From Eutreptiella sp. 'Long Island Sound 2002' (lineage: Eukaryota > Euglenozoa > Euglenophyceae > Eutreptiales > Eutreptiaceae), in the NCBI GenBank assembly GCA_964036045.1, contig OZ038381.1, positions 115,775,790 to 115,839,789 of the forward strand: 64,000 bases of DNA, read 5' to 3'. The translations under genes were made by a program, and so were the position numbers. Below, piece by piece: positions 18,437 to 27,759 of the stretch (positions are counted from its first letter, which is position 1; the number at the start of each line of letters is the position of its first letter). The notes under the pieces were generated by a model. The model had not been told where the DNA came from. It did no database searches and saw only the letters and a list, made by a program, of their open reading frames with translations.

Positions 18437-19007
18437 CGTTGGGTCGTGCCCGAGGTGTGGAGGCGTCGGTAGGTAGGTAGGTAGGTCTACCCGGTCGTGG
18501 AAAAGCGCCCCAGGGTTCCACATGGCGTCGCCCCTGTGACGAACAGGAAGAGGTTCCGCGCGTGAAGAGGGGAGGCGGCTTACATCCTGCTAGACCTGAC
18601 TGGTGGCTGCCAACAAAGCGGCCCTGAGGAACACCGGGAGGGCTGATCGCTGCCAGCGTGACATGCTTGTCTCGCCGTGACGTTGTGCCCCCGTGCTTGC
18701 GCATGTCCCCTGTTTGGCGCGGAACCCTAGAGCTTCAGCGGACTTCCTGGCGTATCCTGTTCCCAAGGCATGCATGCATGTTCTTGGTACTGAGGTTCCG
18801 AGGCGCTTGGGTGTCGCACGCTCCGCCTCGAGTCCCAAAGCAGTGCAGGCCTGAGGATGCAGTCTTACCCCCGGGCTCCGGATCTCGTTTGGCGGGGTCA
18901 CCCGCATGGCACGGGCTGCCTCAGTGCCCGGGCTATGGACACTGGGTTTCCTACTGTTGTGTGGTGTTTGTGTTTGGGTCTGGGTTGTGTTTGGGCTGGG
19001 GTTTCGA
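18437..19007. other. Block B1 left end, no supported gene
   Basis: Contains a GGTA microsatellite at 18468-18486 and GC-rich sequence open in several frames but without motifs. A long minus-strand ORF (19912-18590) crosses it, but most of its length is the 62-bp minisatellite. Confidence 0.5.
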
Positions 19008-19625
19008 TAACCCCGCCAGCCCTGGCTGGGGTCTTGGGTGGCTGTGTTTGGGTACGGGTTGTGGTTTCGCCCCTCCTCTGCCGGCTGGGGATCGCCGTGT
19101 TTGCAGTTGGGCTTTGGTTTTGGCCTGCACCCCACCATTCTTGGTTGGGGTTTTTGGGGCGTGCGAGGTTGTGTGCGCGCTCTGCCTGTTACCCGCCGTT
19201 CCCGGCTCGGGTGGGCGGTGAGGGTGTGTGTGCTGGGGCTCGGGTTTCGGCTGCGCCCCGCCACTCGTAGGTGAGGTGTTGGGGCGTGTGTGTGTTTGTG
19301 TGCTTGTCCCGCCCAGTCCCGTTCACCTCCTGGCCGGGGATGCGGTGCGGGCGTGTTTGCTTGGGCCTGGGTTGCAGCCGCGCCCCGCCATTCCTGGCTG
19401 GGGTGTTGGGGTGTGTGTGTGTTTGGGTGCGCGCCCCCCTTGTACCCCGCCATTCCTGGCTCGCTTGTGCGGTGTGGGCGTGTGTGTTGGGCTCGGGTTT
19501 CGGCTGTGCCGTGCCACTCCTGGCAGGGTGTTGGGGTTTTCGTGCGTTTGTGCGTGTGCCCCGCTTGCACCCCGCCATTCCTGGCGGGGTGGTGTTTGTG
19601 TGTGTGGGTTGGCTTTTCGTCTGCT
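19008..19625. repeat. 62-bp minisatellite, about ten units (B1)
   Basis: Units average 62 bp and carry CCCCGCCATTCCTGGCTGGG followed by a TGTGTGTGTTTGGGTG-type stretch. Starts lie near 19008, 19068, 19130, 19192, 19256, 19319, 19380, 19441, 19506 and 19566. On the minus strand the core reads QEWRG/GMAGR in one frame. The ORFs seen on both strands here are by-products of the repeat. Confidence 0.88.
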
Positions 19626-20903
19626 CTCTGGTTTTCCTGGCTTTCTGGCTTGGGTGGTGGGGCGAGTCTGTTTCCCATCACCTTCTGGGGGGCCGCCAGT
19701 GGCTTTGGGGTGTGCGGGTGTTGCCGTGGGCGGGTTTTGCCCCCTCCCCCTTTCGTTTGTCGTGTCGTGGCTTTGTGGTGTCTGTCGGTCGCTGTCCCCG
19801 CCTCCGGTCTCGTGGTCTCCGTTCCCCCTTCCCCTCTGGTTTGGCCTGCGCCTTTGTGTGTTTGTTGTTTTTTTTCTCTCCGTCTCCGCCCTAGCGTGGT
19901 GTGTGTCGGCATGTTCCGGGTGTCCCTTCGTCCGGTGTGTCGCTGCTCTCGGTTTGGTGTCGCCGGTTTTGGGTGGGTGGTCCTCTGGTGTCCCTTCGGG
20001 CGGTCCCGCCTTGGGTGTCGTCTGGCTGGGGGGCCTCTTGTGGTGTGGGTGGGCGGCTTCGTCGCTGTGGGCCTTTCTCGTGCCCCTCACCCCTGTTTCT
20101 TTTGGAGGGGGGGTCCTGCATGTTCCTCCCCCTGCCTTCCCTTGGCTGGTGCAGGCACTGGTCGCCATTTGGTGTGGTCAACCGGGTAGCTGCTGGCGCT
20201 TGCATTTTGGTTGGCCTTGCCCCGGCCCCATGAGTCGGGTTGGTTGTGTACATGCTTGGCTTGGCGGCCCTTCCTGCCGAGTTAGGTCCTGGCTCTGCCG
20301 GCTGGGCGGTTGCGCCAGGCGGCTTCGTGAGGCCCTGGGTTAGGAGGGCTGGGCATTTCTGTGTCCCCCCGCCCCCTCGGTGCCGGTATTAACTTTCCGG
20401 CGGCGGTTTGTGTGGGCGGACCGCCACCGTCGTTGCCGGGCGTGCAGTTGCCCCTTGTCGGTGAGTTGCGGGCTCGTGCGGCGCCTTCCGGGGTGTTCGG
20501 CGGCTTGGCTGGGTTAGACCCTCAGTCAGTATCCCTTGCTTTGGTGTTGTGGTGTGCTGTCGTGCGCTGTGCCGCGCCGTGCCGTGTTTTGCCGTGCTGC
20601 GTCCTGCTGCTCTGTGCTGTGTTGCGGTGCGCTCTGCTGGGTCGTGCAGTGTGGCGCCGTGTCGTGCTGTGGTGTGCCGCGCAATGCCGCGTCGCGTCGC
20701 GTCGTGCTGTGGTGTGTTGCATCGTGGGGTGCCTTGTCGTGGTGCGTTGCACGGTGGTGCGCTGCAGTGCGTTGTGCCGTGCTGCCTCGTGTTTTGCCGT
20801 GGTGGGTCGGTGGATGTTAGTCCGGCCCGTCGTGGTGCGGAGTGCGGGTCGGAGTGTGGCTGGTTGGTGGCTGGGGGATGCGGTTAGGTCACCTATGATC
20901 TTA
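19626..20903. other. G/T-rich low-complexity DNA (B1)
   Basis: Extremely skewed: the + strand is G/T-rich and the minus strand reads Pro/Thr/His/Arg-rich. From 20536 to about 20815 it degenerates into shuffled GTGCTGTGCCGTG-like pentamers. No protein or RNA gene is supported. Confidence 0.6.
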
Positions 20904-21189
20904 CAGGGAGTAGTCTGGCCATAACTGAAATACCGCACAATTGGTTGCCAGATTCGTCGATCGACGAAATGGTCGCACCAAATCAACAGGACATTTGAAT
21001 TTGCAGCCGCAATGTCAACACCTGTGCCCCAAACCTTCCATTCCGCCTGAATTAACATTCAATTTCATAATCTTGGATCCTTGTAACGTTACAGTTGTTC
21101 TGTCAGAAAAACCAATCAAACGTCGCACCGATTGGTCTGTTGATTGATTTGCACCTGTTTCTGCTTTTTTTGCTTAGCTGTGCCAAAGG

Positions 21190-22071
21190 ATGTCTTCTGA
21201 CGACAGTACAGACGACGGTACATTCTCTTCTTCGTGATCATCAGAAAAGGTCAAGGTCGACGTTCGAGCTGAGCAAGACTCAGAGCTTGAAGATGCCAAG
21301 GAAGAAGCTAGAGATGAGGAACAGGAAGAGGAGGAACAGGAAGAAGAAGACAAGGAAGACGAGGACCCCGACCTTTTGCCTACACAAGTGACCTTGGACA
21401 GCAGCGAAATCTTCAACACCTTTGCAAGTGTGGTACATCGTCAGCCGATGTTCAAATGGACAGATGTCTCAGGTGCAGTGTCAGAGCTCTCCTGCATCCC
21501 ACAGACCTTGACTGATGCAATTGCAAAATTTGATGGGGAAGAACAGGTGAGGTCCAAGAGCAAGTGCACTGCTTTGCGGGTCGGTCCAGGCTCCACCGAG
21601 GAGACGTTTGAAGTGGTGATTGACGACGCGGTGCTGGAATATACCACCGTGGTGGTTGTTGGTTCTTGCAAGATGCTGGACGTATGTCCCAAAGGTGTGT
21701 TGAATCGTCAAGACGTTTGGTTCGACGATTGGTTTGACGATCGTCCAGCCAATGGCTTCAACATTTTGCTGCTGTATCATTCAGTGTCCTCGGCGACGCG
21801 AACAGTGCTTGACACGCACGAAGCATGGCACCTCGCAACGACAATGGTATTCAAGGTCCGGCCGCACCGGAAGCAGCGTCCGTATCTGGTTTTGATTCAT
21901 CCACCCGTTGAGACGGAGAATAATGAGAAGGAGAAGGAAAAAGAGAATGGTGAATATTCAAAACTGTCTGCTCCGTTCGACGCACTGGAAGCACGTGTGC
22001 GCTGTCTTGAGGACAACTTGGCTGCAATGTTGCCACCGGAAAATAGGAAGAAGAGCAGTGCTGTAGACTAA
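21190..22071 (+). pseudogene. Acidic transposon-borne protein, nonsense-mutated copy
   Basis: Same ATG and reading frame as the intact 293-codon gene at 38341-39222, but codon 16 is TGA (21235-21237) where the sister has TCA, a single C-to-G change. The rest of the frame is open to TAG... at 22069-22071, with few amino-acid differences from the sister, so inactivation is recent. Beyond the stop the chain keeps the Glu-rich acidic tract, the central domain (SSEIFNTFASVVHRQP onward) and the C-terminal LEARVRCLEDNLAAM helix. A downstream restart could make a shortened protein from about 21376, but no ATG supports it. The family is not recognised. Confidence 0.75.
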
Positions 22072-22236
22072 GAGGAAGGTTAAGAATGGTGCCTCTATTG
22101 GATTTGAGTTTTAGATTTTGTTGCACATCCCAAATTCTCTGCAAATTGTTATGTGAACAACTAATGGTTGCCTTGCGTGTCTGTGCCACATGTATCAGAG
22201 ATGTGTGAGGTATGTGTAACACAGTCTTACAATCTG

Positions 22237-22700
22237 AACCAAGGGAACCAGAAAATAGACGTCGAACCAATCGTCGCGCCGATTGGTGCGACATCTGAGT
22301 CGACGATTGGTTCCACATTTTTTCACTGTGCAAATGGGCTCGAAGCATGCAGAAAACAAAGTTCTATTATTCCTTTGAAGAAAGGTCTGAGACACAGAGT
22401 GGATGTTGTAGACAGTCCAATAATATGAACAAAAGCAACCGGAAACTAAACGTCGAACCAATCGTCGCGCCGACTGGAGCGAGGTTTGGTCGACGATTAC
22501 TGGCATATTTTTTCACTGTGAAAACTGCCTCGAAGCATGCACAAACACACTATCTAGTATTGTTTGGCAGAAACATCTGAGACGCACAGTGAATGTCGGA
22601 GAGATGATTCAAATATGCACAAAAGCAACCAGAAAGGTTGAACCAACCGTTGCACATTCCAAAGGTTTCACAGCCTACTACATACAATAACAGTGCAGGA
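22237..22700. repeat. Three diverged ~190-bp units with inverted CCAATCGTCG motifs (copy 1)
   Basis: Units start near 22238, 22426 and 22618. Each begins AGCAACCRGAAA-like, then CGTCGAACCAATCGTCGCGC and an inverted CGACGATTGG, then TTTTTTCACTGTG and CGAAGCATGC. The third unit is degraded. Related motifs lie at the other end: a perfect 16-bp palindrome TTCGTCGATCGACGAA at 20953-20968 and ACCAATCAAACGTCGCACCG at about 21112. Confidence 0.8.
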
Positions 22701-23202
22701 GAAGAACAAACACACAGAAAGTTGGTACAGCTGACAAAGAGGTTAATAAAACTCTAAGAGCTAAATCAATGGAACCTGTCGGCGGGACATTCATAGTTTT
22801 GGCCACTTTTTGCCCAGTAAAATCAAAGGTTGGTTCGGGGTGGCTCGGTTGGTCCGTGCTGTGGGGGTCTGGGTGTGCCGCCCGGGCTGGTGGGTCTCAC
22901 TGGTGTCCCCCGGGCTGCCCTCCCTGGGGGGCTGTGCTTTGGTCCCGTGTCGTCTTGGGGTCCTTTCCTCTAGCCCTGGGCGCGGTGGCCGCGCCCTCTT
23001 CCTCTTCTGGTGCCTGTGAGGTGGCCCTGGCTGTGGCCCGGGTCGTCACCTTGCGGGTAGGGTGTGGTGGCGGGCTGCGCGGTAGTGTTCTCGGCGGCTT
23101 CCTCTGTTGGTGTAGCCCTTTCTCGCCGTGTAAGTGTGCCCTCCTTCCCCTGTGTGGTTTCCGGTGGCCGGTGGGCGTGAGCCGGTGTGGTCCGTACGGC
23201 GT

Positions 23203-24717
23203 TCAATTCGTGCTTCGGCGGCGTGTGTTGGGGGCGTGTGCCTCCGGGGGTCGCGCGGTGTTTGCTGGGGGTGGGGCGGTGCTGGTCCCTCCGTTGCGGC
23301 TTGCCCCTCCTGCGTGTGCGCCCTGGTGCCTGCGGTTGTGTCCTCTTTCCCTGCGCCACGATTCCTGTTCTTTCCCCTTCCTGGCCCATGGGTGGTTTCC
23401 TGCTCCCGTGTTGTGTCGCTCCCGGTGCCCTGTCCCTGAGGACGCCTGCCTGTCACTTTGGGCCCTTCCTTGCTCTCTTGCCGGGGTGTCCCTTCCTGTC
23501 CCTTGCCCTCCTCTTGCCCGTGCCCTTTCCCTTCCCAGTGTGGTGGCGGTGGGGTTGGGGGGTGGCTCACCGATGGCCCAGGCCCGGGCATTGGTGGTCT
23601 GGAGCCACTGGCGGAGGGTTTGGGAGGTGTAGGGGGGGCGGAGGCCCTGGACCGCGTCCCGGAGGAGGGCTTTCCATGCCGCCTGCGGCATGGTGGCCTC
23701 CGCGGCGTCCTCGTTGGGGTTGGTGGGGGTGCGGGTGCGGATCTCCTCAAAGCGTTGCACCATGTGCACCCCTTCCTGCACCCCCGGGCCAAATTCACCC
23801 AGCGGCAGAGCTCCTCCAAGGCGGGGGCAGATCACCAGGCGAGGTGAACGGGGGCCTGGTGGGGGGGGAGTGTCCGAGCTCGAGGTCCTGGAGTGATGGG
23901 AGGAGGTCGTGGACACGGGGCGGCCGTGGTGGGCGTTGCGGCGCCTGGGGGAGCGGGAGCCCCGGTGGCGGGGCCTGGGGTCGGAGGACGCGTACAGGGG
24001 GGCGGAGGTAACGGGAGGCTCGGGAGGCTCGTTGGGGGAGGGGGACGGGGACATGGGTCGGCGGTCGCGTGCTTGGTGGCGTCCGGGGGAGCGGGAGCGG
24101 CAGTGGCGGGGGCTGGGGGTGAAGGACGCGTACGAGCGGCGCGGGGAACGGGACGCCCGGTGCTGCTCGTGGTGGGAGGGCGATGTGGACATGGGGCGGC
24201 AATCACGTGCGTGGTGGCGCCCGGGGGAGCGGAAGCGGCGGGAGCGGGGCCCTGGGGGGTCGTGGTGGGGCCTTGGGGAGCGGGAGCGGCGCGGGTGAGC
24301 GGGTGAGGCGCTGTGGCGCTGTGGGGAGCGTGAGCGCCGGGGCTGGGTGCGCCGTGCGGGGCGGGAGCGGGAGCGCCGCCGTTTGCGGGACCAGGCCTGA
24401 TCGCGGGGCGCGCCTGGCCAGTGAGGAGGTGTCGGCGGGTCTTGGGGGCCTCGCGTGGTGCCGCCTGGTACTTGAGGGGGGGGGATTCCCCCCCCTCCAT
24501 TGATCCAGCGCGTCGGGTTGCGGCGGCAGCGGTGGCTGGTGGTACAGGTCGAGTGACCGTCCCTGGTGGGGTTGTGCCCGGGGGGCCCCTTCGGCATGGA
24601 CCTGGTTGCCGGGGGGATACTGTTCCTGGTACGGGGGGGCGGTCCCTGGTGGTAGGCGGGGTATGGGAATTCAGCGCCTGGTTGCTGCAATCCCATGCGC
24701 TCGTGCTGCTCGTGCAC
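23203..24717 (-). CDS. RS-rich basic protein of block B, copy 1
   Basis: 504 open codons on the minus strand. Residues 1-110 are Pro/His/Gln-rich. About 110-280 is rich in Arg-Ser and Ser-Pro with three ~44-residue repeats (each SRSPGRH...RPMS.SPS), resembling RS domains of RNA-binding proteins in composition only. About 305-400 is a helical segment (MVQRFEEI, WKALLRDAVQGL, LRQWLQTTNARAW) that looks folded. The remaining 100 residues are low complexity. The frame is cut upstream by TGA at 24885-24883, where copy 2 has an Arg codon, so the N-terminus is shorter here. In copy 2 the helical segment is out of frame. It lies downstream of the 25.1-27.7 kb ORFs on the same strand and could be the same transcript. 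Function unknown. Confidence 0.5.
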   Translation of the reverse strand: MHEQHERMGLQQPGAEFPYPAYHQGPPPRTRNSIPPATRSMPKGPPGHNPTRDGHSTCTTSHRCRRNPTRWINGGGGIPPPQVPGGTTRGPQDPPTPPHWPGAPRDQAWSRKRRRSRSRPARRTQPRRSRSPQRHSASPAHPRRSRSPRPHHDPPGPRSRRFRSPGRHHARDCRPMSTSPSHHEQHRASRSPRRSYASFTPSPRHCRSRSPGRHQARDRRPMSPSPSPNEPPEPPVTSAPLYASSDPRPRHRGSRSPRRRNAHHGRPVSTTSSHHSRTSSSDTPPPPGPRSPRLVICPRLGGALPLGEFGPGVQEGVHMVQRFEEIRTRTPTNPNEDAAEATMPQAAWKALLRDAVQGLRPPYTSQTLRQWLQTTNARAWAIGEPPPNPTATTLGRERARARGGQGTGRDTPAREQGRAQSDRQASSGTGHRERHNTGAGNHPWARKGKEQESWRRERGHNRRHQGAHAGGASRNGGTSTAPPPANTARPPEAHAPNTRRRSTN

Positions 24718-25143
24718 GGGGGGTTGTGGTCCGCTGTGGTAGGTTGGTTGGCAGTGGTAGTGTTGGGGGTGGTGCTGGTGGTGGTGGTGGTGGGGCCGTT
24801 GGTGGTGGTGGCGCTGGTAGTGGTAGGGGTAGTGCTGCGGGAATGGCCCTAGGATCCCTCGTGGATACTCCGGTCCCCCTGATCAGGGAGGGGGGTCGGG
24901 CATCGTGCGCAGTCCCTGGGGCTGTACTGCTTGGGAGGTAGCGGGGGCGGGTCGGGGGCCAGGCTTAACGGTGACTGAGGTCGAGGGGTCCCACGTCCCT
25001 AGGTCGGTCTGGCCGGCGGCGGTGGTGGTTTGTGGGGGGTGGATGATGGGGCGCTTGGACACGGGGATGTTGATGAGGGTTTGGACGGGGTCGTGTTGGG
25101 TGGCCGCCTCTGTGGTGGCGGCTGCTGCTTGGGGGAGGGGGGC
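24718..25143 (-). other. N-terminal continuation of the RS-rich ORF, broken
   Basis: Pro/His/Tyr-rich coding-like sequence continuous with the RS-rich ORF in copy 2, here interrupted by the TGA at 24885-24883. No other feature. Confidence 0.4.
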
Positions 25144-27291
25144 TCAGGTTGTGGTGGGTCGGGTGTCCTGGTTTGGGTTAGGGTTTGGGTTAGGGCGGTG
25201 TCGCTGGGGCTGCTGTCGTTGCTTTTGTAGTGTTGGGGGCTGCGTGGGGTGGTGTTTGTGGTGGTGCTGTTGCTGCTGGTGTGATTGTTTGAGTGCCGGC
25301 TTGGGTTCGGGGTCAGGCTTTGGGTTGGGGTCCGATTTGAGGTTCAGTAGGACCTCGGTCTGGTTCGCAGTGTGCTGTCGGGGTGCCTGGGTCGCCTGTG
25401 TTGGGGTCCAGGAACCCCCGGTAGCCTTGCGTGCGGCTGCAGCTTTGGCTTTAGCCGTGGCTTTGTGGATGAGGTCGTTGGGGAGGGGGGGGTCGGAAGA
25501 TGAGGTGGAGGACGTCGATGAGGATGAGGACGAGGAGGAAGTGGTGGTGTTGAGGGATGCGGGTTGCGCTGTGATGCGGGCGGTCGCGGGTTTGTAGGCG
25601 GCGGCTTCTGCTGCGGCCACAGCGGGCAGAATGGAGGGCATGTCCTCGGGCTGCATGTTGGGGGTGGGTGGCTGGGGGGGGCCGGCTGTGACCTGGCGGT
25701 CTGGCGGGCCGGTCTGGTCAGCAGCGGTGGAGGAGGGAGTAGTCGGGCTGCGGTCTTCGCCTTCTGGGGTTGGCTGGGCCTGGGTCCTGCAATGCGTGAG
25801 GTTATGTGGGTTGGCGTCCGCGGGGAGAAACAGTTCGCGTGGGCTGCATTCCGGGGGGGGTTGGGCCTGGATTTCCTGGGATGTGTGCTGGGGGCATGTG
25901 CGGGCCACTGGGCAGATTGGGCATGCCGTTGGGCTTCGGGCCCTTTCGGCTGGGTGTGTGCGGCTCGCCGGGTGCGGGGGATGGTGAGGGGTGTCCGGCG
26001 GATGGGTCTGTTGTGAGGGTGTGTTGTTGTTTGGGCGGCCGGGGGAGGCCCGTTTTGCGGGGCCCGGGGGTGCGCGCGATGGTGGCCGTGTGTGTGCCGC
26101 CGGGTGTGTGGTGGGGGGGGGGGGGGCAGGGGTGGGGATTGCGCGGGAGGGGGTGTTGTGTCTGTGTGTGTGTCCGCTTGTAGCGGCGCGCTTGTGTGGT
26201 CAGTTGTAGGCCGGGCGGTTCGGAGGAGAAGCTTGCCGTCTTCTGCGGCCGCGGCAAGGATTTTGCAGATGAGCTTGCATATTTGGTGCACCTCTTCGGC
26301 AGTGGTGGGAAGAGGGTATGCTAGCTTTGGGCTAAGGCCCACGCAGTGAAGGATCTCGTGAATGGCGTGGTATTGGCAGGTGAGGGATTTCTGTCGCCTG
26401 GGGGGGGGGGTCCTTCTGGGTGTCTGGGCTTGCCTCAATTTGTGTGTGGGGATGGCCCAAATCCAAGTCACGGTCCCCGTGGATGGCCAGCGGCGCTGGA
26501 TCCATTGGGCCAGGCGGAGCATGGCCAGTTTCAGGTGGTAGCCCGCCCGCCCTGAGGTGATTTGGGCGAGGGCGCGGGCCGGGAGTCTGTCCCCTGGCTT
26601 GAAGACGCCCCTGAATACTTTGTGCGGGGTGGTGGGGTCCCCTACTGCCCCTGGTGGGGTCGCCCCTGGGGCGAGCATGCTTTCTGTCCCTTTGACGAGC
26701 CATTGTGGGCCGGGAGATGTTGTTGTAGCGGCCACTACATAGTAGTGCCCGCGCTCGAGGACTGTACACCAGACCTCCGGCAGGGGGTATTTGCTGTCTG
26801 TAGGTGGGTGAGGGATGTCGTCGTCTGGAGTGCGGAGGCCGGCAGCGCGGAGGGCGGTGCGGTGGCCTGTTCCCATTGTTCCGGGTGGTTCCGGTCCGCT
26901 GGGTGGTGGTTCTTGTCTGGGGCTCGTTGTAGGCGTATGGTCCCTCGGCGTGTGACGTTGGTGTTGGTGTCGTGAGTCAGGGCCTGGCCCCACTCCATGG
27001 GGGGGATCCAGACGTGCTGGCCGTGGGCGTGTTGGCGGACTTGCCAGAGTACGACGTCTACGACGGCCTCTTGGAGGCCGTTGCCTTGGGAGGTCAAGTC
27101 CTGGAGGGCTTTAACGTTGAGCTTGGTCCAGCTCTCTTGTACGCGGTACCAGCCCAGGGGAGTGCTCAGGGCCCTGCCTTGGAGGGTTGCCCGGAGGAGG
27201 CTCGGGTCGCAGATGGTGGTCTGTCTGAGGGGGGGGTGCTCCGGGTCCGGGGGGGTTGGCTGGTTGGGCTGCTGGGGTCCTGCGCGTCCAC
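25144..27291 (-). pseudogene. Minus-strand protein of unknown family, paralogue 'B', copy 1 (frameshift in G run)
   Basis: ORF 26993-25344 carries the domain: YYVVAATTTSPGPQWLVKGT, then HKVFRGVFKPGDRLPARAL, GRAGYHLK and YPLPTTAEEVHQICKLI. A 14-G run at about 26112-26125 (12 G in copy 2) shifts the frame, so the Ser-rich and basic C-terminus continues in ORF 25908-25144. Upstream, about 27100-26950, VWIPPMEWGQAL lies in yet another frame. The chain runs from an N-terminal folded part to a Pro-rich middle, a poly-Ser tract, a Lys/Ala-rich basic patch and a His/Gln/Pro tail. It is paralogous to the block-A remnants. No catalytic motif is recognised. The G-run shift could be a sequencing artefact, real decay or slippage. 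Confidence 0.55.
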
Positions 27292-27498
27292 GTTAACGTA
27301 TGGGTGGCCCTGGGTGGGCTTGGCTGGGCTTGGCGGTGCCAGGTGGCCTCCTTGGTAAGAGGTGGGCTCTGGGGTGCCTTGGTTGCTTGTGGCGGGGGGG
27401 CCGTGCGGTTAGGCCTGCTGGCCTTCTGGGGTGCTCTGGTGGTGTCTTGGAGGCCTGCGGACGGAGATGGGGGGGGCGTGCGTGGGGCGCGGAGTGGG

Positions 27499-27699
27499 TT
27501 AGTGGATTTTTGGGTCATGCACGGCATGGTAATGGATGAGACGCTGCATGAGTTCCCTGGCGGTGGGGTCCGTGAGTTGTTCCATGTGTGTCAACAGGAG
27601 GTGATTGCGGTGTACCATTTGGGCCGCTGCTATGCGGACTGCTTCTAGCTGGACGTGCACTGTTGCCTTTATCGGGTTCTCCGTGTGTTTGACGAGGTT
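27499..27699 (-). CDS. Short helical ORF upstream of paralogue B (copy 1)
   Basis: 66 codons open on the minus strand from after a TGA (27702-27700) to TAA (27501-27499). The sequence looks like a real protein segment: ATVHVQLEAVRIAAAQMVHR, then LTHMEQLTDPTARELMQRL, amphipathic helices with no low complexity, unlike everything around it. The frame is also coding-like before the TGA (FRDPLVKEATMRGAVTQAL), so it may be an exon or a damaged N-terminus of the paralogue-B protein. It is conserved in copy 2 at 44850-44650. No start codon is convincing. Function unknown. Confidence 0.42.
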   Translation of the reverse strand, partial: NLVKHTENPIKATVHVQLEAVRIAAAQMVHRNHLLLTHMEQLTDPTARELMQRLIHYHAVHDPKIH

Positions 27700-27759
27700 T
27701 CAGTGTAGGGCCTGTGTCACCGCCCCTCTCATGGTGGCCTCCTTGACCAGGGGATCCCT

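Larger units (their letters stand above)
20904..22817 (+). mobile_element. 1914-bp TIR transposon flanked by TA, copy 1
   Basis: Bounded by TA at 20902-20903 and 22818-22819. Left end CAGGGAGTAGTCTGGCCATA; right end, read inward on the other strand, CTGGGCAAAAAGTGGCCAAA; about 20 of the first 28 positions agree. TA flanks and such ends are those of Tc1/mariner-type elements. Inside, GC content drops sharply against the G-rich surroundings. It holds one gene (21190-22071) and subterminal CGACGATTGG-type repeats. No DDE transposase is seen, so it is either non-autonomous or of unfamiliar type. Confidence 0.72.

Noticed and set aside
18590-20345. Long ORFs on both strands (up to 440 codons)
   Set aside because: Strong G/T skew and a 62-bp minisatellite keep several frames open; no non-repetitive domain is present.
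25170-25200. GGGTTAGGGTTTGGGTTAGGG looks telomeric
   Set aside because: It is about 24 bp, lies inside a minus-strand Pro-Asn coding repeat, and is not at an end; the copy in B2 behaves the same.
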